Below, one piece after another: positions 55,573-64,000 of a DNA stretch of 64,000 nt. The notes beneath the pieces were generated by a model. It had not been told where the DNA came from. It searched no databases and saw only the letters and a list, made by a program, of their open reading frames with translations. Both the position numbers and the translations under genes were made by a program. This stretch comes from Macrobrachium rosenbergii (Eukaryota > Arthropoda > Malacostraca > Decapoda > Palaemonidae): assembly GCF_040412425.1 (NCBI RefSeq), contig NC_089763.1, positions 51,135,087 through 51,199,086 of the forward strand, written 5' to 3'. The stretch's first letter is position 1. The number at the start of each line of letters is the position of its first letter.

Positions 55573-56298
55573 GTGTTGCATATATTATATTCTGTGTATT
55601 ACAAAACAGACGTGAAATCTGTTAGTCTAGTTCAGTATATTTTATATTAAGTTTCACTAGTTCACAATATACATAGGATTAGTCATTCAAAAATTTGATT
55701 TTAATAATAATGTGCAAGCAAATCTTTACAAAAGTCGTATTTTTTTATGTTAATAAGACCAATAATTCAACTTATAACAGTCGTAGGCCTATGTCTACAA
55801 AGTTCACACATATGAAGGAGATAAAACAACGATAGTGATGGCAGTTGGAGATGAACATATTAAAACATAAGAACAGCGATGACCTCTGAAGTATTATAGT
55901 AACATCCTTTTATTAAGTAAAGTATGACAGCCGTAAGCATCATCAGAAAAAGCCTTGTTTAAGGGAAACTGCAGGTAATTTCACGGGCCCACCACTAGTG
56001 TTCAGTTGTTTCACGCGCTTACAACTGAGTTGCAAATAGCGCCAGATGTCATTATAAGCTGTGAAAAATTTTATATGTTGCAAAACTTTTTTTGAGTGAT
56101 TGTACATGTATTACTTTTAACTGCTAATAAATATAGAAAGAGTACATTTTACTGTCATTTTCATATATAACAAGAAAGTCAAATATTCTGAATGGCATAC
56201 TGGAAAATATTCTGGAAGGTACTTTGGAAAAAGTTCTAAATGCCACAAATACAAGTTTTAGTTTATTTGAAATTGTGCGAAAATTTTAAGTCTATTCA

Positions 56299-56418
56299 TT
56301 CCCGGGAGTCAAATAACCAAGTGTGAACTATACAGAGTAGCCGTTAACTAGGGCTCAACATACCAGGAGTGAAAATACCGGTGTCTAAGTTATGGAGGTC
56401 AAAATGCCTAGAACCCAC
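56299..56418 (-). repeat. MULE right terminal repeat array
   Basis: On the minus strand, variants of the same motif: TTTTGACCTCCATAA, CTTAGACACCGGTAT, TTTCACTCCTGGTAT, GTTGAGCCCTAGTTAA and TTTGACTCCCGGG. Confidence 0.8.
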
Positions 56419-56443
56419 CATCAAAAACTGTGATACATGCTGT

Positions 56444-56973
<530 letters not shown>

Positions 56974-56981
56974 ATGTATAT

Positions 56982-58296
56982 TGCTAAAAGATTATGCAGA
57001 CGGCATGACTGCACCTGCATTATCTCGTGCAAAGCCAGCCTACTCGCCACATATTAGAATAAAACGAACAACCAAAGAGCACTGACAATTTGTTTGTCAG
57101 TCAACTAGATCCTCCTGATTTGGAGTTCCCCTATTCCTCGTCTAAGAGCCCCCCACCCTCACTGGATCTTAATCCTCTTTTTCTTGGGAACGCTGATTCT
57201 CGCTCTCTCTTCCTCTCTCACAGGACCCTAGTATTGGGATTGTTGGATTAACGGCCACTGGCATAGCCAGAGGACACCATTAGCGAGGAGAAAGTGATGT
57301 GAGGACGGACTGTATGTTCCAGGGCTTGGTGCCAGAAATTAAGGTGCAACACCACGTGGCCCAACTCCCATCATGCATCTGTGATCCGTGGGTTGGACCT
57401 CATAAAAGGGAGCCGCTGACTGTGCCCGAGAGACTGACTTAAGATTCCGAGAGAACCAGACGAGAGGAAGACAGCCTCCCTCCTTCGCCCCCTTTACCTC
57501 TTGACCTAGCATCTGCCAGTCATAACTTTGCCTTTCCCCCTGCCAAGCGCCATAGTCCGTCGTCAGTAGCCCAAGAAGACGTCCTTGAGGACAAGGTAAT
57601 GTGAGACGTTGAGATTGCAGGTCACCTTTCCTTCTTCTATTACTAATGTTCATCATATCTTTCCTTTTCCATACCTGGAGTGATATTAGTGACCTGTTTG
57701 TTGATTATTATTTTACACTGATGAAGTGTTATTATTGTGCTTTTATTTGAGTATCTTTTGTGAAAATTTATGAGAGGGGAATCCTCTGCCTTTAGCAGAA
57801 CCTCCTCACTGCCAAGATCCATTCATCAGGTAACCTCTTGGCTGTATCATTGCAGATCAAACCTGGTGCTGTGAACCGACTCTGCCCCAATTGTATGCTC
57901 CCATCGCGCCCACTAAGATGGGTGTGTTCTTGCAGAATTCTCCTGCATCGAGTGCCAAGAGGGCCCTCTCACCCACAGAAGTAATTCATGTATCCTGTCA
58001 GTCCCCCTTCAGAAGTGCAGACTCACGTTCTGCTTGCATTTTGTCCCCTTTTAAAGTAATTGTTACCAAGTGTTTTCTCAAGTATCAGCCACTGCTGTAA
58101 TGTACCACGACCCTAACAGCCCTCCATAATCCTGAATTAATTGTCGTTACATTCTTGTCGTTATCTTGAGATTTTCCCTTAAAATTACCTGTATAATTGA
58201 TTGATTGAATGATACTGCTGTATGTGGAAAGCATGGTCAGATGCGATCCCCCTTCCTCGTGACAACGAACTCAAGACCCTGCATTTATATGTAGCA
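56982..58296 (+). mobile_element. 5' LTR of plus-strand Gmr1-like element
   Basis: Begins TGCTA and ends TAGCA, a perfect 5-bp LTR terminal inverted repeat, and is about 1,315 bp long. Its counterpart starts at 62688. The two copies align throughout with many scattered substitutions and small indels, for example an extra ACTGAATGG-type segment in the 3' copy near 63063, so the insertion is not recent. It contains a TATA-type box at about 57401 and the TTTTATTTGAG region near 57739. The outer flank is AT/TG microsatellite. Confidence 0.85.
57401..57408 (+). promoter_or_regulatory. LTR TATA box
   Basis: CATAAAAG followed by GGAGCCGCTGACTGTG, conserved at the equivalent position (about 63114) in the other LTR. 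Transcription would start roughly 25-30 bp downstream; the exact start is not shown. Confidence 0.5.
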
Positions 58297-58298
58297 TT

Positions 58299-58311
58299 TG
58301 GCGACCTGGCC
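58299..58311 (+). other. Primer binding site
   Basis: TGGCGACCTGGCC lies 2 nt after the LTR end, beginning with TGG as required to pair with a tRNA CCA end. The matching tRNA 3' end would read GGCCAGGTCGCCA. The tRNA species was not assigned. Confidence 0.65.
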
Positions 58312-59409
58312 TAGCATATATTTTACACGTTGCAAAAGATTGTATTTGCAATGTCCTTATTAGCATTCACTAGAGGAATATTGCTAGACTGGCAAGAACC
58401 TGATTTTTTGAGCGAAGAGCCATGATATGCATACAATCTGACAGAAAGGTAAACAGCATAAGTATTTCATTTCATGTCATACCATTGATAAAATCATTCA
58501 TGAAAGGGAATTCATAACTGACCAGAGTAAATTGCAGGGAACTGAAAGTGCACGAAGTTCTATCTGGTACCAGACTAATAGTTGCCATTCACACACCAGT
58601 TGCTGCTATTGCATGTTAGCAAATTGCATGTCTGAAGTGATAGGACTTCATGCACTTTCAGTGCAGTGAAGTGTTAACAGAAGGGAAAGTGTGACTGATT
58701 CCCACATAAGTGTTTCGGACAATTTGGAGTCTGAATTGATAGGAACACCGAATCTGGAGGCCACAGTTAGGAACGACATCATGTCTAGATTTCATCATTC
58801 TGTGAGTAACCAGTTAGGGAGTTAGGGATACATTCTGTCTTGCTAATATCAAATCCCCGGTTCATTTACACAAGTAGAAATTTTGCATTGAAGATTACTG
58901 AATTGATTTCACATATGTGCACCTCACTGAGGTAGCGAGAGTCATGTTCCTGAAATTAGTATAAGTCTCTGGGCATCTCAGAAGGCGGATACACGTTGAG
59001 ACAGAAAAGCTGCACACGCTCTGAATGGGGCAAGCATGCACAGAAGCCCAGTCTCCTGAGAGATTGAACAAAAATTGTCATATTGCTTGCTAAAGTTCCA
59101 AAACTCCCTGCACAAGACTTGGAAATTCCGTTACGCTCTCCTACCCAAACAATCGTTCACGCATTTCATTTATCTCGTTCATTCATTATATAGGTCACAT
59201 TTTACTTGTACGAAAAAGAAAAACTATTCCAGGTAGGGAATCCCACTGGTTGACTGAATTACATGTTTCATGCATTTTAGTTAAGAATGTACAAGCATAA
59301 GACCTACTGAAAACAGCTAAATTAAAACCCCCCAACCATGTGTAAGCCACTCACAATAATTTCTGTGTGTCCCTCATTACTAAAACTCCATTGAAGCTTA
59401 CCCCGTATT
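58312..59409 (+). other. 5' leader of the plus-strand Gmr1-like element
   Basis: Non-coding or fully decayed sequence between the primer site and gag, about 1.1 kb before a short tandem repeat. No packaging or other functional motif can be identified. Confidence 0.4.
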
Positions 59410-59575
59410 GTTTAGATTGATTATTGATTGATGAACATGCTCATGATGACCCCCTATTATTTTATTTGATGAACATGTTTATGACAAGCTGCTTTAATTG
59501 ACTGATGAACACGCTCATGATCAGCCGCTCTTGATTGATTGATGAACACGCTCATGACGAGCCATTTTAATTAGC
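59410..59575 (+). repeat. Leader minisatellite, four units of 40-50 bp
   Basis: Four diverged units, each with TTGATTGATGAACACGCTCATGA or a variant followed by a CAGCC/GAGCC-type spacer. A remnant ATTGTTTGATTGATGACTGATT lies near 59645. Confidence 0.8.
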
Positions 59576-59836
59576 ACAACAGCAGTGAGTTCTGTAGTAA
59601 TCCCCCCCCACCAGGGGTTACCCCTCTCACACTGAGTGCCAGAATTGATTGTTTGATTGATGACTGATTGAACCTATAACCTCTTCACTCAAGCTGGTAC
59701 CGTCCGTGTGCATGTTATCCTCATTCACTGAAAGAACCTTGAGTTTTCTGTAACATGCACCGATTGCCATTTGAAGAAGTGCCAATTCCCATGCCAGTGC
59801 CTGCACCATCTAACTCCAAAACAACTTGTCACTTGA
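59576..59836 (+). other. End of the leader before gag
   Basis: Decayed sequence. A 60-codon antisense frame here is not supported as a gene. Confidence 0.35.
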
Positions 59837-59851
59837 AGAACACAAAGCTGT

Positions 59852-60750
59852 CATGGACTGGGGAAGAGTGCGGGGCTAAAGGGAAATGAGCTTCTCCAGT
59901 GGGCTGACGAGTGGCTTAAGCTCCTGAAGGAGGAACAACAACAGAAAGTAGAAGAGAAAAGAAAGAAAATGGAAGAAAGACAAACAAGAGAGGAAGAACG
60001 ACGACATGAGCTTGCCCTCAAGGAGATGGAACTCGAGATCAAGCAAGTGAGATGAGCCACTGCCGACGCCCAAGTGGGCACTCCCTTGGCCAGTCCAATG
60101 CCATCCATGACTTCCCATTCCTCGCTACCTCTCATTCATCCATTGATCCCGAAGTGGGCCAAGGACGAGCCTGAAGCATGGCTTTATCACATGGAAGACC
60201 TCATAACAACGTACTCCCCTTCTGCTGCAGAAATCGCCTTGCTGCTTGCTAAACACTCGGACGGCCAAGTCTTGGCCGCCTTCTGCCCCTTTGACAGCAG
60301 GCACAAGAGCGACCTGAATGAGGTACAACGAGCCGTGATCAAGGCATATGAGATCCCGCCTGAATGCTGGAGACAGCGGTGCTGTTAACTCCTGAAGGAG
60401 GCAGGCCAGACCTGGTCAGAATGGGTTTATCATAAGACCAGAGCCTATGATCGATGGTTGGAAGCACTACAGTGCAGGGATTTTGAAACCTTGAGAAAAC
60501 GGGTGCAACTTGAGGACCTCATGTCCTACGCTCCCAACAACCTCGCTACGTTCCTATGTGGGCACCGTCCTAAGACTCTCAGCACCTGCTGCTACCTCAT
60601 GGATGAGTGGGCCACATTCCACCCTGATGTGAGTTCCCTGAACCGGAAGATCCACCCAATGAGCAATGCCTACAGGTCGCAACCCGAAGAATGGCACCCT
60701 TGTATGCCAGCATTGCAAGAAGAGTGGCCATTCCAGTGAACAGTGCCACT
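59852..60750 (+). pseudogene. Gmr1-like Gag with SCAN-like domain and CCHC knuckle
   Basis: One frame from about 59852 encodes WADEWLKLLKEE and a strongly charged Glu/Lys/Arg segment (probable coiled coil) to about 60050, then a stop. It resumes with the Gag core PKWAKDEPEAWLYHMEDLI. Next comes a SCAN-like region, AVIKAYEIPPECWRQR ... EAGQTWSEWVYHKTRAYDRW ... QLEDLMSYAPNNL, interrupted by one stop at 60386. SCAN domains of vertebrate zinc-finger proteins derive from Gmr1-like gag, which supports the family call. A +1 shift near 60690 leads to an intact CX2CX4HX4C knuckle, CQHCKKSGHSSEQC (60705-60746). Gag would assemble particles and bind RNA. The start codon is uncertain. Confidence 0.75.
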
Positions 60751-61410
60751 CCAAGGCCAACGAGCCCCCAAGGCAACCCTCCAAGCAAGTTGACGGGGCC
60801 CCTCCCCACGGGAAGTCTGCTCCTGGCACTGCTGCATCCTCCTCAAGGTCCACCACGGCTGCCAGAATGTATATGCTTATTGCAACCCTTGACGGCCCCT
60901 TGCCACCCCAAGAATGACTGCAGCTAGTCGACACAAGTGCGTCTGTCAACATCATTTCCAAGGATCAGGTGCCTCCGCCTGCCATTATCAACAAAAATGA
61001 ACAAGTGAGGGTTGGCTGGCTGGATGACCGCATCGAGGATGGCGATCCACCTGTGAAAGCAAACACCTGTTCAGGGTGGTTTAAGTTGATAGCCACGACC
61101 TGCCCTCTCCTCTTGGGCCAAAGCATCCAGAACTGGCTCGACCTCCAGTTACACCTGCCCTCACTGCCAGATGAACCCCCTCCCAGCTCCAACAACCCAG
61201 CAGACCCCCTCCAAGACGGTCCTGCCCTTACTCTGCTGCCAAGGCTGCTGTCTCTGCCCGACACTGCGCAAGGCTCTACTGACCTGCCTGCGGCACTTAC
61301 TCTCCTCATCAAGGGGCCGGATGCTTCTGCCCCCAGGTCTGCGCTGGGAGGAACTGATAAGGGCACTGAAGGTAGACCCTCACCTACAATGCCTCCAGAC
61401 TGATGCCCAC
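60751..61410 (+). pseudogene. Retroviral-type aspartic protease and Pro-rich linker
   Basis: Continuing in the knuckle frame, after a stop at 60915-60917 comes LQLVDTSASVNIISKDQVPP, matching the active-site region LVDTGASVNIIS of gypsy-type proteases; the usual Gly of the D-T/S-G triad is Ser here. LLLGQSIQNWLDLQ near 61110-61150 may be the distal LLGxDxL-type segment. A Pro/Ser-rich stretch (SLPDEPPPSSNNPADPLQDG) follows, like that of the minus-strand relative. The frame ends near 61403, and integrase is in another frame. Confidence 0.6.
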
Positions 61411-61885
61411 ACAATGGAGGAGGAACTTCTGGATCTTGTGAAAGACACCTACCTCATAGATGATGACACACTCTACAGGGTAACCTGGGGACAGTACGAG
61501 CCTGCCCAAGTGATTCATCAGCTGGTAGTAGTACCTAGAGCCCTTCAGTCAAAGCTCCTCCAACTGGCTCAGGATGGGCTCAGAGGACTCTTCGGGGTCA
61601 CCCATACTCTAAAGGCCCTGATGGGGAAGTGTTTCTGGCCTGACATGAGAAAGTCGGCGAAGGCTTTCATATCCTCTTGCCCCACAAGCCAGACCACTGG
61701 ACATCCAAATGAAGTCATCCCCAAGGCACCCATGAGAAACATACCCTCTGTCGGCATCCCCTTTAAGGACTTTGTCATTTGACTATTATATGCCCCACGG
61801 GCATATCAAGAGAAAAAGCAGCAATACCCATTGCCTACCCATCATTGACAGGTTCACCCATTAACCTGAAGCCAAATGCTTAATG
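61340..61885 (+). pseudogene. Integrase: zinc-binding region and start of catalytic core
   Basis: In a new frame, TYLIDDDTLYRV is followed by VVVPRALQSKLLQLAQDGLR, then GLFGVTHTLKALMGKCFWPD and MRKSAKAFISSCPTSQTTGH. This is the H2C2 region of gypsy integrases. Three of the four zinc ligands are substituted: both His positions (LAQDG and GLFG in place of AHDG and GHFG) and the second Cys (CPTSQ). Next, VGIPFKDFVI ends at a stop near 61780. In another frame LPIIDRFTH, a stop, then PEAKCL match the core segment LLTIIDRFTRYPEA. The remainder of the core, with the last catalytic residues, is deleted at about 61880-61886. Confidence 0.75.
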
Positions 61886-61978
61886 CACTGGTGCCTAGAT
61901 TTGCAAGACTATAACTGGAAAATAGAGCATATCAAATGCCCCAACAATAAGATTGCTGATGTTCTATCCAGACACTAA
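61886..61978 (+). pseudogene. RNase H C-terminal end, fused by deletion to integrase
   Basis: HWCLDLQDYNWKIEHIKCPN followed by NKIADVLSRH and a stop codon. This is the hallmark end of Ty3/gypsy RNase H (RWxLxLQxYxFxIxHIxGxxNxxADxLSR). It lies directly after the integrase core fragment in the same frame. Reverse transcriptase and most of RNase H are missing. Finding RNase H downstream of integrase means integrase preceded RT in the parent element. Confidence 0.8.
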
Positions 61979-62673
61979 GTGACAACCCCAGAGCCAAAGA
62001 GTGGCTTGGCCTACTTCCAGAGAGGAGGTGACCAGGCCTCCCACTCCTAAATGTAACCCTGAGATTACTTACTTCCTTGATGCTATCTTTTACCTGATGA
62101 AATCACAATCGTGAACGTTGTTGAGAGTTCAGCTCCCGGGCATTTGTGCCACATGGCACAGTGCCAGCTGCATTGAGTACCGTGACACCCCCCCTAATGT
62201 AAGCTCACACAGTACTCCCAAACTGATGGCTCTTCAAGGCAATGGCATGAATTTGCAACCTTGATGAAATTGAACTAACAAAATAATGAATAAATTTTGT
62301 TAACCAACTGACCTTAGTTTACTGTAGACTATGATTAAGTCTCATCACATGACTGAGTATTTGAACAATGATCGAGCCATTACCAATGGCACTTAACGTA
62401 AAGTGTAAATTCAGAAAGATTTCATCATTAAATACTTTGCAACTGCTGCCTCTGTAACTGATTAATGATCATAAGACTTTGTTGAGAACAGTCAACCCCT
62501 TCTGCATTTGACATAATTCCATTAGCATTAATGTCAGCACAGAAGTTTTAAAACTTGATTTAATTGAAAAAGACATCCGAGAGGAACAAAGTAAGATGAA
62601 GTGTAATTTGATGCAACTGGCTTCCTGAGGCAGACATGCTCGCTCAACTAAAGGCGCAACATGTCTGTATACT
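61979..62673 (+). other. 3' non-coding region of the plus-strand Gmr1-like element
   Basis: No coding motif. GGCATTTGTGCCACATGGCA near 62138-62157 is internally symmetrical, with further GTGCCA words. AT-rich sequence leads to the polypurine tract. Confidence 0.45.
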
Positions 62674-62687
62674 TGTGGGGGAAGCTA
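62674..62687 (+). other. Polypurine tract
   Basis: TGTGGGGGAAGCTA immediately upstream of the TGCTA start of the 3' LTR; it would prime plus-strand synthesis. Confidence 0.6.
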
Positions 62688-64000
62688 TGCTACAAGATTA
62701 TGCAGACAGCATGATTGCACCTGCATATCTCATACAAAGCCAGCCTACTTGCCTCAAATTAGAATAAAATGAACAACCAAAGAGCACTGGCAATTTGTTT
62801 GTCAGGTCAACTAGATCCTCCTGATTTGGAGTTCCCCTATTCCCCATCTAAGACACCCACCTCGGATCTTAATCCTCTTTTCCTTGGAAACGGTGATTCT
62901 CACTCTCTCTTCCTCTCTCATGGGACCCTGGTGTTGGGATTATTGGATTAACGGCCACCGGCATACTCAGAGGACACCATTAATGAGGAGAAAGTTGATG
63001 TGAGGACGGACCGTATCTTCCAGGGCTTGGTGCCAGATTTTAAGGTGTGAGGCCACTTGGTTACTGAATGGCCACAACTCCCATTATGCATCTGTGACCC
63101 ATGGGTTGGACCTCATAAAAGGGAGCCTCTGACCGTGCCCGAGAGAGACTGACTTGAGGTTCGGAGAGAACCAGACGAGAGGCAGACACCCCCTCTCCTT
63201 CGCCCCCTTTACCTCTTGACCTAGCATCCGCCAGTCATAGCTTTGCCTTCCCCACACCCACTAAGTGCCACAGTCCATTGTCAGTAGTCCAAGGAGATGT
63301 CCTTGAGGACAAGGTAATGAGAGACTTTGAGACTGCAGGTCATCTTTCCTTCTTCTATTACTAATGTTCATCATATCTTCCCTTTTCCATACCTGGAGAG
63401 ATATTAGTGACCTGTTTGTTGATTATAATTTTACATTAATGAAGTGTTATTATTGTGCTTTTATTTGAGTATCTTTTGTAATTATTTATGAGAAAGGAAT
63501 CCCCTGCCTTCAGCAGAACCTCCTCACTGCCAAGATCCATTCACCAAGTTACCTCTTGACTGTATCATTGCAGATAAAACACGGCGCTGTGAACCAACTC
63601 TGCCCCAATTGTATGCTCCAATCACACCCACTAAGAGGGCATGTTCTTGTAGAATCTTCCTGTACTGAGTGCCAAGAAGGCCCTCTCACACATAGAAGTA
63701 ATTCACGCATCCCGTCAGTCCCCCTTCAGTAGTGCAGACTCATGTTCTGCTTGCGTTTTGTCCCCTTTTAAAGTAATTGTTATCTAGTGTTTTCTCAAGT
63801 ATCACCCATTGCCGTAATGCATCAGGACCCTAGCGGCCCACCACAACCTTGAATTAATTGTCACTAAATTTTTGTCATTATCTTGAGATTTTCGCTTACA
63901 GTTACCTGACTGAATAATATTGCTATATGAGGAAGCATGGTCAGATGTGACACCCCCGCCCCGTCCTTGTGCCAGTGAACTCTTAAGACCCAGCATTCAA
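62688..64000 (+). mobile_element. 3' LTR of plus-strand Gmr1-like element, cut by the window end
   Basis: Begins TGCTA and aligns along its length with 56982-58296. It includes the CATAAAAG promoter box at about 63114 and the CCTCCTCACTGCCAAGATCC block near 63510-63530. The sequence stops a few bases before the expected TAGCA end. Downstream flank and target-site duplication cannot be seen. Confidence 0.85.

Noticed and set aside
59851..60135. Ser/Phe-rich antisense frame as a secreted protein
   Set aside because: It is the reverse complement of the Glu/Lys-rich Gag coiled-coil segment.

Overview
This is a repeat-dominated stretch of animal nuclear genome, most likely from a decapod crustacean such as a shrimp, prawn or crab. 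That assignment rests on very dense, very long (AT)n, (GA)n and (CT)n microsatellites, on tRNA-derived SINEs and a short repeat of the type I associate with decapod genomes, and on LINE, MULE, Tc1 and Gmr1-like gypsy relics. It is an inference from texture, not from a host gene. I found no host protein-coding gene, rRNA or functional tRNA gene that I can support. Every stretch with real coding similarity is a decayed transposable element.

Layout. 0.6-1.7 kb: decayed LINE (family A). 2.9-5.95 kb: a near-complete but dead non-LTR retrotransposon (family B) with endonuclease, reverse transcriptase and an AAT-repeat tail. 8.5-8.65 kb: CRE palindrome, perfect-looking hairpin and a hammerhead-ribozyme-like motif. 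12.5-12.7 kb: GC-rich 86-bp minisatellite with G-quadruplex motifs. 15.0-16.0 kb: LINE scrap and a short interspersed repeat. 19.7-26.3 kb: a roughly 6.6-kb minisatellite of 57-61-bp units, about 100 copies, split by a tRNA-derived SINE. 28.8-30.1 kb: two further LINE fragments in opposite orientations. 30.8-33.3 kb: LTR-element debris with a duplicated LTR segment. 34.5-38.1 kb: palindrome, a diverged repeat pair and a second SINE. 43.0-47.2 kb: minus-strand Gmr1-like gypsy element with LTR, gag and protease. 47.2-48.2 kb: an unclassified decayed ORF with a 109-bp tandem repeat. 49.7 kb: a third SINE. 51.5-51.8 kb: a hairpin flanked by two long (AT)n arms. 53.2-56.4 kb: a FLYWCH-type MULE with a Tc1-like element nested inside. 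57.0-64.0 kb: a plus-strand Gmr1-like gypsy element with two about 1.3-kb LTRs, gag, protease, integrase and the end of RNase H.

How the parts relate. The two Gmr1-like elements share a SCAN-like Gag region, a CCHC knuckle and LTR promoter architecture, so they are relatives inserted on opposite strands. The plus-strand copy keeps integrase upstream of RNase H, the unusual domain order known for Gmr1-like Ty3/gypsy elements. All the elements have stops, frameshifts or internal deletions, so none looks autonomous. Several LTR ends lie directly against (AT)n arrays, which suggests either insertion into such arrays or growth of the arrays at insertion sites.
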